Below, one piece after another: positions 7,409 through 16,922 of a stretch of DNA of 20,483 bases. Every line of letters begins with the position of its first letter. The stretch's first letter is position 1. The position numbers and the translations under genes were made by a program. Below the pieces are notes generated by a model, which was not told where the DNA came from, did not search any database, and worked only from the letters and a program-made list of their open reading frames with translations. This DNA is from Sphacelaria rigidula. Taxonomy: Eukaryota > Phaeophyceae > Sphacelariales. The stretch lies in the NCBI GenBank assembly GCA_964200075.2, contig CAXNAA020000524.1:1-20483 (forward strand), in the 5' to 3' direction.

Positions 7409-8740
7409 GCTCGGGAAGACACGGACTAATGCCAAATGCCGTATTGCTTGCTCTCTTAACCCATCGATCGTGAGGGTGGGTGGGTCGTCCGCTGAACCAG
7501 TACCATGCTCACTCGAAAAATGTTTGTACGAACCAGATGACATACCCTCACTCACTGCCAAGGGGTTAGCACGCGCAAGCCTTGTCTGTCTCAGTATCTC
7601 CCGCGCGTTTCAATAACGGGACCATCACGAGAGTGGTGTTTCGTGGAGCATGTTCGAGGCTGCCAGATTGTTCCATGGTCGAATCAGTGGGTGCGGAGTA
7701 ATAGCACGCCGAAGACCATCTCGGCATTCCCGTTGTAATTTAGGTGCGAGCTATCATCGGGAATCCGCTGAGATCCACACTACCAGCAACGATCCCAACA
7801 TCTCATGACAAAACCTATGTCTGCAGTAATTTCTGTATTCGCTCACTTCATGTCTTTTGACTGTACGAGTATTTCACTGCTGTTGTCTATGTGGCAATCT
7901 CGAATGTCCGTCCGCCTGCGCACTTCCAACGATAGACGGCAAAATCAAAACGTACTGGGCGAGGAATAACGCTGCTTACCCACAAGTTGAGACACACGGT
8001 AGTGGGGCCCTTGTGTTGGCATGCCCTTGGCGAGCCTCATTCCTGTTTATATTGCGTGCCAATTTCGCGGCTGATGGTGCTCTTGGCCCAGCTGGTGGAG
8101 CTGTAAGCAGTCACTGTCCGTGCCGTATCTCGTACTCGATCGTTTTCTGTAAATTGTACTTACTCTTGTACAGGAGCAGCGGCGGCATCTAGCCTGAAAA
8201 TACCTTGCTGCCGTTGTGACTCGCGAAGTCTTCCAGCAACGAACAGAACAAGCAAGTGGACAGGTCCGATGAAAGTATACCCCAGCAATGAACGCCGCAC
8301 ATAACTCACCTCTGCAAGAATCTGGTCCAGCTCTCTTCCTCACTGCTCAGGTTGCCGCTATGTGCGCTGCAACTAGTTACGGAGGGTAGTCAAGCGTCAC
8401 ATCGGTTTGTATCGCACACCATAAGTCATTTCCTGGTAGATTTCAAATTTAGTGGTCTTACCTTGGTCTCACCTGCTCTCACTCATTGATATACAGAAAC
8501 ATTTATTTGAGCGAAACTTAGCAGTCAGACTTACCTACAAGAGTGAACTGCTACAAAATGACTCGCTCTTTATGCTATTGGTTTTCTGGGTTCATTACAC
8601 ATCTGCCTCTCAGAAAAATGTTTCACGACCGTAGGTATGAAAGTTGTACTAATATAGTGATGAAAAACAAGAACTGGAGAGAAGTCAACCACCTGAAATA
8701 TGGGCCGAAATATGAATCAATGAGAAGCACTTTTGTGTAG
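7409..8740. other. Unassigned stretch of about 1.3 kb
   Basis: No recognisable gene. A strong acceptor-like sequence (polypyrimidine tract, then TTGTACAG) ends at about 8179 and is followed by an open 40-residue stretch containing CCRCDSR. It could be an upstream exon of the candidate gene at 8741, but I cannot find a matching donor with good consensus. On the minus strand CCAAG before GTAAGA at about 8461 looks like a donor without an evident exon. Confidence 0.35.
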
Positions 8741-8838
8741 GGGTTGAAGAGGGGCTGGAAATGGGGGATACCCTGAGACCACCTGAGGAGCTGGAAGCGC
8801 AGATAGCGGCAGACGAGGCTTTGGCTAGAAGATTACAG
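8741..8838 (+). CDS. Possible exon of an unrecognised plus-strand gene (acidic, ubiquitin-interacting-like helix)
   Basis: 98 bp bounded by an acceptor (TTTTGTGTAG ending at 8740) and a consensus donor (CAG before GTATGC, 8839). The frame that reaches the donor is open and encodes VEEGLEMGDTLRPPEELEAQ followed by IAADEALARRLQ. The acidic-then-alanine helix with ADEALARRLQ resembles ubiquitin-interacting helices of the UIM/MIU kind, but one such helix is weak evidence. The donor is in phase 0 and the acceptor phase needs an upstream exon that I cannot place. Continuation into 9033 keeps the frame. Confidence 0.35.
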
Positions 8839-9032
8839 GTATGCAATGTTGCTGCTGTGTAACACCTTATCTGCTTGTGCAATGCTTTTGTGCGGATTTG
8901 CCACAAAACGAATCGGAGAAATAGTTGAAAAGAGGCGGATTATTTATCTACGTCGATCTGAAATATAAGATACATTTGTGCCACAGTTTATATACCAATG
9001 AATCTTATATTATTACGCTTTCTGTGCTTCAG

Positions 9033-9131
9033 CCCAGGACTCCAGCGTGCCAGCACTTTTGTACATTGAAGAGCACGGTTTGCTTTTACTGCACTGTTGT
9101 CGAGGGCGTTTGCGCCGCTTGTGCCGAATAG
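9033..9131 (+). CDS. Possible terminal exon with cysteine-rich motif
   Basis: It follows a good acceptor (TACGCTTTCTGTGCTTCAG ending at 9032) and is open in phase 0, the phase left by the donor at 8839, to a TAG at 9129-9131. It encodes PRTPACQHFCTLKSTVCFYC followed by TVVEGVCAACAE. The spacing Cys-x2-Cys, six residues, Cys-x2-Cys suggests metal binding. The intron between the two exons would be 194 bp. No family is recognised, and the pair could also be a decayed gene end. Confidence 0.33.
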   Translation, partial: PRTPACQHFCTLKSTVCFYCTVVEGVCAACAE

Positions 9132-9840
9132 TTACGTAAGCACTGTCCGTTTCTAAGCGTGCAAGGACCCCCATGCTTCCTCATCTGTGACACATTTGAA
9201 TTGCGAAAGTGGTGAGGTTGCGGTTGGGCCGTGTTGGTCTGATAAGAAACTTGGTTAGTTTCAAGTGTGGATGCTGAGAGCTGAACCAGCCGGCCTTCCT
9301 GCCTCCTGTGCTACACGATACCACCAGAAGCGAGACGCCAGTCCGTCATGCGACACTTGGAGCTGCCCTGTCTTCTCTTTTCCACTGGCTACAATCTTCG
9401 ACCTGCCCTACCTATAGTTCACGTCCGGTGCTTGCACTCTCTGTGCCAGTCGAAAAGGTTTCCTCTGGCAGTACCGTATCGTACTTGGGTTCAACCGTTG
9501 ACCGTCAGAGTATTGCGTTCGCCCATCACGCACCCTTGTACTGTACCCGCACAGTAGCGCAGTACAGACAGTATCTTTGGTCCACCATACCAAGGCATAT
9601 TGTAGAGTTCTTATTAATTATCACGTATTGGGTGCTCGGGAGACCCCGCACAATATTTTTGGATCCTGTGTACCACGTAAACTTTGAACTCGGTCAACTC
9701 ACGCATACGAGTGGATACATCTCATAAGCGGGCGTCTGTTGAAAATCCACATAGAGGATGAGGAAAACTCGGGGCATCTGTTTACAGTAGGTGCAGAATA
9801 ATATGCCTTTTATTTTTTATCGCGAGTACTTAACTAAAAA
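9132..9840. other. Unassigned stretch of about 700 bp
   Basis: A 139-residue plus-strand open stretch (9308-9727) shows no domain, no splice context and no resemblance to a known family. I do not call it a gene. Confidence 0.4.
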
Positions 9841-9848
9841 TCTTGCTA

Positions 9849-10123
9849 TATATATATATAATTTTAATATATATATATATAAATAAATTTAATTAATTAA
9901 TTAATTAATTAATTGGATGGATTTTAGTGGCATTTGGGGATGGTTGGTCATTTGATTTATTTTTTTGAGCAAGGGAAAGACAATATGTATTAAATAAATA
10001 TATATAAATAAATTTAATTAATTAATTAATTAATTAATTGGATGGATGGATGGATGGATGGTTGGTCATTTGGGGATGGTTGGTCATTTGATTTATTTTT
10101 TTGAGCAAGGGAAAGACAATATG
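9849..10123. repeat. AT-rich microsatellite cluster with a tandem segmental duplication
   Basis: (TA)n runs at 9849-9882 are followed by two copies of a composite unit, 9870-9987 and about 9996-10123. Each consists of AAATAAATTTAATT, a (TTAA)n run, GGATGG repeats, CATTTGGGGATGGTTGGTCA and TTTGATTTATTTTTTTGAGC ending GGGAAAGACAATATG. The right ends are 136 bp apart and almost identical, so the duplication is recent. The units differ mainly in the number of GGAT repeats. Confidence 0.85.
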
Positions 10124-10465
10124 AAGGCAAGTGGGAGATTGTTGATTTGAGTGTTGGTTCGATCGCGTTGGATTGCGACATACCAACTGAAATGATACCT
10201 GGTTGTGGCACAATACGAAAGTAATGCGCGACGAAGAGGCAAGAGGCAAGGCGTATTCAAGGTACATCAAATAGACTGCAAGCACTCGCTACAAAAAGGT
10301 GGTGAAAAGAAAAAGAAAAAATGAAAAAAGAGGGAAGTAAGATGAACTGAAAAAAAGAACATGTTCAGTATGGTGCCATACGAGCTGGGCCACCATATAA
10401 TAAGAGTGGATCTTCATGTTGCGAGCGGATTCTCCCCTCAATTTCCAGATTTGCAATTTAAAAGT
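10124..10465. other. Unassigned stretch
   Basis: Purine-rich around 10300-10360 (many A and G runs). No gene or element seen. Confidence 0.4.
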
Positions 10466-10660
10466 CGGCATGAAGAATCTGTAAAACATAATAGAAAAAA
10501 CTAATTTACCCACCCTGAGTTTTTTTTTCTCATGAGTTGATCATAACGCAATTTCCAGTTTTCACCAAAGCGTCCTAGCTCCCGGGGGATTGGAAAGTCT
10601 CAGGGTTGGGAAATCAATTTTTTTTTATGATACCCTACAACTACCGATTCTCCCTTCCAA
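10466..10660. mobile_element. Degenerate inverted-repeat element
   Basis: The left arm (about 10468-10521) has AGAATCTGTA, an A-run, AATTTACCC and ACCCTGAG. It pairs with the inverted right arm (about 10595-10655), which has AGAATCGGTA, an A-run, GATTTCCC and ACCCTGAG. The loop is about 75 bp. Arms are well recognisable but diverged. No coding capacity; a worn MITE is likely. Confidence 0.5.
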
Positions 10661-10720
10661 CTTTCAACTTCGAGCTCCCAACCTTCAGTTGAGAGTTCCA
10701 GGTTTTCAGCTTGGGCCGGG
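10659..10720. repeat. 21-bp minisatellite, three units
   Basis: The units AACTTTCAACTTCGAGCTCC(C), AACCTTCAGTTGAGAGTTCC(A) and GGTTTTCAGCTTGGGCCGGG are each 20-21 bp. In one frame they read as the heptads NFQLRAP, NLQLRVP and GFQLGPG. Nothing suggests that this frame is used. Confidence 0.6.
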
Positions 10721-11622
10721 TGAGATTCATCTTAGCATTTTGTACACCATTTACATGCCTAGTTTTGATGCTTCAATTTTTGTGTGGAGAATCGGAAGCG
10801 CATAAAAATGAATGAAAAATTCTGCGGGATGCCGTTTTTCCCCATGAATTCAGGGCATTCCGGGGTATTGCGGACCGATTTTCCCTGTAACGTCCGTGAC
10901 CCACGAAGGAAAAAAACTATAGACCACGCGGTATTGTTTTTATCATCCCCTTGTGATCGATTCTCCATACTAGATATCTAAACGCAACGCCTAAAAACCG
11001 AGCTGAGACACTGAGTCAAGGGCCAAAAGCTGAACTAATTTTTCACATGAAAACTCAACCTAAAGGTCCTCAACTCATGGAAATAGAAGAAATTATGGAG
11101 CTTAATTGCTTTCCTTCATTGTGCCCTTCCGATTCCCTGTTTCAAATTTCAAAGACAAATCTTAACATTGAGGGCAGAATCCCAGATAAGAGCATTTTGT
11201 GCCTTTGCTCTCAAAATATTGAGCTTTGTATTAAATGTTGTTTGCGCCATATCTCTAGATTGGTAACTAATTACGTTTAGGCGAGGATATCCATCGTTTC
11301 CCCATGCTCCAGGGAATGTTCACAACCGAGTGCATCATCTGCCGTACATATCATTCGGTAGTTCGTGAAGACTTCAGTATAAGAAAACCCTATCTGTGTA
11401 CCTGGTACGTCGTGGGATTTGCTCGACATGGCGTTTAACCCTTTTGGGACTGAAGCTCACTAACACCACGTTCACGATGTGTTATTAAAATAATAATAAA
11501 CAGGATGAAACTTTCGGTCTTCATCTAACCCTGCCGTTACATACATTTGTTGATTTTCAGCAAAAATGAAGCCACTGTTTCATGCATATGCAGGACACGT
11601 CATTCCTAACCAGCCTCGTTGG
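10721..11622. other. Unassigned stretch of about 900 bp
   Basis: No gene, splice pair or repeat that I can support. A 77-residue plus-strand open stretch (11047-11280) is of unremarkable composition. Confidence 0.4.
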
Positions 11623-12182
11623 CAGTGTTGAAAATCGGATATCGATACTCGATACGATTTCGATAATATCACCCAATACGACGTATCGGTATCGCCGCTT
11701 CTCAATCCGATATTTGTCGATTAGTATCAATATCGATATAAATATCGGATATTGATATGGCCGATATATTTATTTATTTATTTTACCGGGGGGGTGGTAG
11801 TAGACAGCACATCGTCGCACCGCCCATCACCCCACTGCCCACCACCCCACCACCCACCACACTCCACTCACCACACACACCACACACCACACAGCCACTT
11901 GCTGCGAACCACACCAATCTGCAACACGAGCCGCCTTCAAACTTTCGGCTTTGTAAAGGGCGGTAGCGCAGAGTCTGCTGTCGACGTTTTTGCCGAACCC
12001 TCTATATCCGTGTCTGCTACGGCGGCGGCTGCACCAGTGGCCGCCCCAGTGCCCTCTACCAAGAGTGGAGAGAGCGGGCAAGCAGAGTTACCCGCGAAGG
12101 TAGCGGATCCTTTAGACTTCCCATACAACCCATCCCTGCAAGCCCACGTGTTCAAGTATGGGAAATGGAGACGTTGGGTCGA
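11623..12182 (+). mobile_element. hAT-like transposon, 5' end and N-terminal coding remnant
   Basis: It begins CAGTGTTGAAAATCGG, the style of a hAT terminal repeat, preceded by CTCGTTGG, a candidate 8-bp target duplication. A 130-bp subterminal zone is dense in TATCGATA-like words. A CCACCA/CACACC tract (11818-11890) and an open frame follow, encoding SRLQTFGFVKGG and a serine/alanine-rich linker. The frame continues to PLDFPYNPSLQAHVFKYGKW and RRWVDRKS. An N-terminus of the type LQxFGF occurs in hAT transposases, but the catalytic part is absent. No matching 3' terminus (CAACACTG plus CTCGTTGG) is found, so the element is a fragment. The boundary near 12182 is approximate. Confidence 0.45.
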
Positions 12183-12389
12183 CAGGAAATCAGCTCTCAT
12201 TATATCCAGTTTTTCTACAAGCTTTGAAGTTCTATCGCTTTGGCGTTTACGTGTGAGGAGAGTATACTTAGGGTTAGTGTAGCCGACAATAAAAAAATGG
12301 TCCTGCTGCCGACTTATCCCTTGTTTGGTACGGAGAAAAGAAAATGCGAGCGCGCATTTGCATTCATCATTTTTCGCCCAGTTTCGACG

Positions 12390-12590
12390 TTTGGCAGATG
12401 GGGTATGTAAGTATGAGCATGCAGGTCGCGAACGCCTCCTGAGCCAAATCCGCAAGAAACCCAATTTCAAATGCTGAACGCACGAAACCAAATCGCACTC
12501 CACATCAGCTCACAGCAGGGCAGTAACACCAAACACATTTAGGGTAGGATACCGCAAACGTAGGTGGCGATGAGTTCTCTGCTGGACTAC
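12390..12590 (-). pseudogene. Broken copy of the repeated coding segment found at 13265-13480
   Basis: The minus strand reads LVSCVQHLKLGF and then, after a one-base insertion, GFGSGGVRDLH and YIPHL. This aligns with the plus-strand frame at 13360-13475 (FVSCVQYIDLKLGYRGLGSG, GVRDLH, CIPHL). Homology continues to about 12590, where the opposite strand carries GCGATGAGTTCTCTGCTGGA. Unlike the other copy, the frame is broken. Its identity is unknown; it could be a transposon open reading frame or a duplicated host exon. Confidence 0.5.
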
Positions 12591-12720
12591 CAGGAATCAA
12601 GTGGATCGTTTTTTCTTGAAGCACTTCTCGGAGGCAATTTCTCAAGGACAAAAAGGAGGTTAACGCTGCGGCGTCATGGACAACAGGCCACCAGCTGAGT
12701 GTTGGAATGTAATCCTGCCA

Positions 12721-12748
12721 TGTGTGTGTGTGTGTGTGCGTGCGTGCG
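12721..12748. repeat. (TG)n/(TGCG)n microsatellite
   Basis: Nine TG units followed by CG-interrupted TGCG units. Confidence 0.9.
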
Positions 12749-12927
12749 ATTACGTAGTCACAACCATCTACACCCGCCGCAGCCTATGCGCTGGAAAACA
12801 GTGTCTCCGGGCAGATAACGACATGTTGATGGATACTGCGGTACTCTGACCACTATAAGATGCACGACCGTATACACGCAAGGAGAGAGGTGGAATTGTG
12901 AAATCACACCATCATTGTACTACAAGT

Positions 12928-12984
12928 AATGTTTGCTGTCTGCTGTGCGGATCGTATTATCTGCACAGCGGACAACAGACAACA
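12928..12984. repeat. Hairpin-forming inverted repeat
   Basis: TTTGCTGTCTGCTGTGCGGA on the left pairs with ATCTGCACAGCGGACAACAG on the right around a loop of a few bases. No function assigned. Confidence 0.55.
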
Positions 12985-13255
12985 GTAGTACAGTAGTATT
13001 ATACTGTACAGGTTTTGTAATGTTCTCTACAGTTGGCAAGTAGAACGATACGGGAGCACTCCTACTGCTCGTTCTGCCGCCTCGACAGCCTGCACAGTAC
13101 ACAGTGTACAGACACCGTGGTGTCTTGTACAACAGGAGTGCAGCAGGCGGTATTCTCGATAGCAAGCAGCTGATGCGCCTACAGTCGGTGTGTTCAAAGC
13201 GTCCGTACAATCGAGCATGCGCGGTGCTTGGTTGGCCAAGAACACAATGTAACTG

Positions 13256-13555
13256 TTGGCTCGTCAATATCGAGCAGGGAGCTCATCGCCGCCGACGTAT
13301 GTGGTGTCCTGCCCTGCGACAAGATCCTTTCTTGCCTACCCTGCTGTGGACTGCTGTGAAGTGCGACTGGCATTTGTTTCGTGTGTGCAGTATATCGATT
13401 TGAAATTGGGTTATCGTGGACTTGGTTCTGGAGGCGTTCGCGATCTGCACACTCCTAGTTGCATACCCCATCTGCAAATAGGTCGCGCAATATGTGCCAC
13501 GCACGCGGCGGTACCCGATAACTCGCAGGAGGAGCCGGTAGTGTACCGTCCTTAG
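13256..13555 (+). CDS. Open frame of the repeated coding segment, function unknown
   Basis: About 99 codons, open without interruption; the first codon given is not a convincing start. The core from 13360 to 13475 (SCVQYIDLKLGYRGLGSGGV and RDLHTPSCIPHLQIG) is shared with the inverted copy at 12390-12590. Across that core many differences fall in third codon positions of this frame (GGC/GGT, TCA/TCT, GAC/GAT, CAT/CAC), as if it had been under coding selection. An acceptor-like GTGTGTGCAG lies at about 13381-13390. The end of the frame runs over the truncated edge of the LINE at 13490, so only roughly 13265-13480 belongs to the repeat. No domain is recognised. Confidence 0.35.
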   Translation: MARQYRAGSSSPPTYVVSCPATRSFLAYPAVDCCEVRLAFVSCVQYIDLKLGYRGLGSGGVRDLHTPSCIPHLQIGRAICATHAAVPDNSQEEPVVYRP

Positions 13556-14640
13556 CAACCGGGAGTGCTGGCGGCGCGGGACCTACGCCATGCATCCATA
13601 CTGTAGGGCCTCCATCTCCTCCGCCTTCAGTAGTCGGACCTTGAGTCTCCTCGGTGCTGTTGGTCGGTCATAGAGCTCTCAGAAGAACTTTCTGCTGCAC
13701 ACCCACGCTGCTCTGCTCCGGTTGTTGATCTCTTGTGTCAGCTCGCGATCTTCGGTGACGAGTCCACCTAAATATCGGAACCTCGTGGTCTGTGCCTACT
13801 TCTGGTCCGCTGCTTCGATTACCAGTGGTGAGGGAGGCGGTGTTGGTGACTCCCCCTTCTGTGGCGATTTTCCGGTACTCGCATCAGGAGAGTCTCTGTC
13901 TTGTCCGACACCGTCAATCCAAAGGCCTCGAACATGTGCACTACAACGGTCATCATCCTCGCCAAGCTGTTGGGGGACCCCGAGACGACAGCCGTGTCAT
14001 CTGTATATAGCATTCCCCACACCGCTCTCCGTACGCGTTCCAGAGGTGTCTCCGTCCCCCTCCCCGTCTCCTCCTCGAGATATATCATGTTCTTGAAGAT
14101 GATTTCCCCGCTGAATCGCACAAGAGCTATCTCGAGCGCCGCAGGGAAAGAAATATTGAACAGCAGTGGAGACAACTCTCATCCTTGTCGCAGTGCCTTA
14201 ATGACCTCGAACCACTCCGAAAGCTCCCCGTCGTCCCTGCGTACGCGGGCCTGCATGCCGTCGTGGAATGGGCGGATGACTTTTACCATTTCACCCGGAA
14301 TGCCAGCTCGGACCAGCACCCGCCACAAAAGCTCTCGGTCGACCGAATCACGGGCGTTTGGGAGGTCGATGAAGCACATGTATAGCTGTATTCTCCGCTG
14401 TCGTTCCAGTTCCTGGAGACGGCGCACTACAAACAGCATGTCAAGTGGATCGATCAGGTCGGAAGCCGCACTGTTCCTCGGGCAGTATTTCGTAGGCTTC
14501 GCAGTAATGGCTGAGGTGGTTGGCCACTATATTCAGAAGCACCTTCCCTGCGCGCGAGACCAGTGTGATTCCCCGGTAGTTGTTACAGTTGGAGCGGTCC
14601 GATTTCTTGTAGAGCACTTTTATGGTTGCAATTCAGAGGC
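13490..14640 (-). pseudogene. Degenerate LINE reverse transcriptase (second LINE type)
   Basis: The minus strand encodes, in order: [20 protein letters not shown] (start of the palm), [25 protein letters not shown], and CFIDLPNARDSVDRELLW, where family members usually have FDLxKAFDSVxRxxLW. Then come DGMQARVRRDDGELSEWFEV, LRQG, SPLLFN, and the active-site box MLYTDD at about 13996-14010 (normally YADD). After it follow FGLTVSDKTETLLM, RYLGGLVTEDRELTQEINNR, ELYDRP, LKVRLLKAEEMEALQYGCM and LLLRVIGYRR. A frameshift near 14440, a TGA inside LRQG-x-ELSP at 14176-14178 and a TAG near 13589 prove that it is dead. It is truncated at both ends; the 13490 edge abuts the repeated coding segment. RT type and wording differ from the LINE in intron 1 of the LMBD2-like gene. 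Confidence 0.85.
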
Positions 14641-14770
14641 TCTGCATACTCAGAGGCCCTTCCCCATGGCCCCCTGGCCCGCCCCTGCTGAGGTGGGCCG
14701 AGGACTGCCAGCGATCTTCACCCATGCAAAGACCACCGAACCGCCGACGGTGGAGCAAGAAACAGGTGAG

Positions 14771-15027
14771 AAACGTGAGCCCGTGCCTCGTGTTGACGTG
14801 GATCCTCAGTTTGGCCGATAAGAGTTAACGATGGTTGCGAGAATCAACGCAGCTCGTATCGAACCAAACTGTCGGTAGATAGCACCTCCAACTGCCCATA
14901 GTGGAGTGGGCAGGAGTCCACCAGGGATCGTATACCACGTAAATGCCATTCAACAACGGCAGAGATACGAGCCCGAGCCTCGTATCAATCGGGAGCCTGA
15001 GTTGGAAGTTGAGAAACACCGCGATTG
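14771..15027. repeat. Pair of diverged direct repeats (about 50 bp)
   Basis: About 14773-14822 (GTGAGCCCGTGCCTCGTGTT, then GACGTGGATCCTCAGTTTGG) and about 14981-15027 (ACGAGCCCGAGCCTCGTATC, then AATCGGGAGCCTGAGTTGG) are similar in direct orientation. In one frame both read as EPxPRIxxxPEL-like peptides. Whether they belong to a minisatellite or an element is unclear. Confidence 0.4.
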
Positions 15028-15029
15028 CG

Positions 15030-15674
15030 AGATTGGCGTGTGGTTCGTCTCGGAATAATCAGACGATTCATAGGATGTGTGCATCACGGCCCAATTCGTC
15101 TGCTTTCGATCAGACATGAATGTGAGAGCTTGAATTCGTGTTCAGACTGACCCAGCCCGTATCTTGAACTTACTAAGCACGCTTCTTGTACAGTGTAAGA
15201 GTACAAACAGTGCAGTATTATTGGTGTTTGGTGTACATTGAGCGGCGCCTTGAAGTACGAGGACACCACGCCTCTGAAGAGGTGCGCACCCCTGAAAGTC
15301 ATCATCTATTGTAAGGGGGAGAACAAGGAACATATCCGTGATCATTATCTAACCGTTTGTTTGTTTTTTGGGAAGAATCGGAATCTGTTTCCTTTGGGCT
15401 CACCGCGGACCAGAGAAGTCGCAGTGAATTTCGAGGTTAAACTTGGTGCCCGATTTGTAGTCTTGTTAGTTGGGAGAGTACAGTAGGGGCCCGCTCATAA
15501 GAACAAAAATGATCGAATATCAGACTGAGATTTCGAAATGAAAAAGAAGATATTCATCCTTAACGACGACCGCTAGACTAAGTCCAGTACAGTAGGCCAT
15601 GATAACCTTCGCATCAGATAAGGAACTCGGGCGGAGCCTGATTTTCGATATCTCATGAAGGGGGCGCTACTTGA
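15030..15674. other. Unassigned stretch with one exon-like open frame
   Basis: An 82-codon plus-strand open stretch (15238-15486) without an ATG contains ALKYEDTTPLKRCAPLKVII. It has a possible acceptor before it and a possible GTAAGG donor near 15312, but it is not convincing enough to call. Confidence 0.3.
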
Positions 15675-15907
15675 AGCAGGGAACAGCTCGGTGATTCAAG
15701 GGTACATGTTCTCAAATGCTTTCCATGTGCGCTGTGTCATGGTCCCATCGTCCAATGTGCGCGTGTGAGCGCACTGTACCGATTCTACTGCAGAGATTGC
15801 GTTCGTGTAGAGGATGAATTTCCATGGATAGTGACCATGCAAAGCCGAAATTCCATGTTCTTTGGTCTTGTAGACCTTGGGTGGCGGTGGTTCACGGCGC
15901 GAGCCAG
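15675..15907 (+). CDS. Possible exon with cysteine-rich (zinc-binding-like) segment
   Basis: A plus-strand frame open from a TGA at about 15672 to a consensus donor at 15908 (CAG before GTATTG). It encodes VLKCFPCALCHGPIVQCARV, then SALYRFYCRDCVRVEDEFPW and IVTMQSRNSMFFGLVDLGWR. The Cys pattern (CxxCxxC, later CxxC) and the aromatic-rich spacing look like a real zinc-binding fold, but I do not recognise the family. There is no start codon, and the acceptor is undetermined (AG at about 15678, 15686 or 15700). If coding, it is an internal exon leaving the donor in phase 2. Confidence 0.3.
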
Positions 15908-16421
15908 GTATTGCTCAGAAGCTGATGACCCACAACTTGATTAACCAGTTCTATTTGAGGCTTCCAAGAATCCAAAAGTCACAAGGCATGGTCGGTGAAG
16001 AATGAAGACAAAACAAAGGAGGCTATTCGTTTTCAAACAGAAAAAAAAGAGTGAGCGCTGCTGACCCGTTCATCGATAGCAGTGTATTTATTCAATGCAG
16101 CCGCAGCGTCCGTCTCCTTCTGTAGATTACAGATCCATTAGATGATGAATCAGCGGGCGTTTTTTTTAATTCACCAGGTAGCACCAAATTAATACTTGGA
16201 GTATTCTTTACCGCCAAGATTGTGAAGGAATGACGAAGCAGCAATATAAAGTAGCGTCGGTAAGACTCAAGATTTATTGGTCGCGACACCACTGTTTTTC
16301 ACACTTGAGAAGGAATAAAGTTGGGTTGGACGATGTGTATCTACGACCTCTTCCCCTGTGAATGTGTCACTCTTGTGTAGAATGTCCTCCCGTCCCCTAG
16401 AACAAAAATCACTTCGGCGTG

Positions 16422-16487
16422 ATGGAAGTAGAAGTATTCGGATACCAAGAACGGATCACCCGCGGGTCGTCTACACCGTCGCTCTTT
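16422..16487 (+). CDS. Possible first exon of an unrecognised plus-strand gene
   Basis: An ATG in good context (GTGATGG) opens 22 codons (MEVEVFGYQERITRGSSTPS, LF) up to a GTAAGG donor at 16488. No family recognised. The next credible acceptor is at 16769, but joining the two keeps only a short frame (stop at about 16821), so either an exon is missing or the call is wrong. Confidence 0.22.
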
Positions 16488-16769
16488 GTAAGGGTCGTCA
16501 CTGATGGAACTTTTTGTGTCTTTTCCTATTTTGGGGGGGAATTTTCCCAACTTTTGAAAAAAAATGGTTCAAAAACATCCAACGCTAGACTTTCTGGGGC
16601 AGTCTTGAATTTATCTAATGGGTAGGGCTGGACTTGGTTGAAAATATCTACTGTCGCATTTTTCGGAGAGGATTTTATCTGCGAGAACGTCCGAAAAGTC
16701 GGAAAAAAATAAGAGTCCCGTTAATAACGACCCTAAGTCTCATCGTTATTTACTCTTCCCCCCCCCCAG

Positions 16770-16873
16770 ATGAGTCCGCAGTCTCAGGGGATCAACTCAT
16801 ATCACCCCCCGGTACATGCCTGACGTTTTCGTATGGCAGATACGATCAGCACTCTCGCACCGCGTCGACTTTG
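16770..16873 (+). CDS. Possible internal exon with strong splice sites
   Basis: It is preceded by a pyrimidine tract of ten C and an AG (16768-16769) and followed by a consensus donor GTGAGT (16874). One frame is open through it: ESAVSGDQLISPPGTCLTFS and YGRYDQHSRTASTL. In that frame a partial codon begins the exon and the donor is in phase 0. No domain recognised. Continuation in phase 0 into 16923 gives a further open stretch. Confidence 0.35.
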
Positions 16874-16922
16874 GTGAGTTTCCTTTTGCTGGTGATGCTC
16901 TCATGCTCTCGTGTTGTCGAAG

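Noticed and set aside
7094-7429. A plus-strand frame with CLCC and Cys-rich start, possibly an exon
   Set aside because: The minus strand is equally open here, and the frame ends inside the 134-bp hairpin.
7857-8192. A Cys-rich plus-strand frame of 111 codons
   Set aside because: No family resemblance, poor codon regularity and an open frame on the opposite strand over part of it.
9849-10040. AT-rich tract as a replication origin or matrix-attachment site
   Set aside because: The content is fully explained by microsatellites; no further evidence.
13901-14821. A 306-codon plus-strand open frame, the longest but one in the window
   Set aside because: Most of it is antisense to the reverse transcriptase on the minus strand, which has clear ordered RT motifs.
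16341-16550. A minus-strand frame with EYFYFHHAEVIFVLGDG
   Set aside because: Slightly reminiscent of a domain, but too short, and it competes with an exon-like frame on the plus strand.
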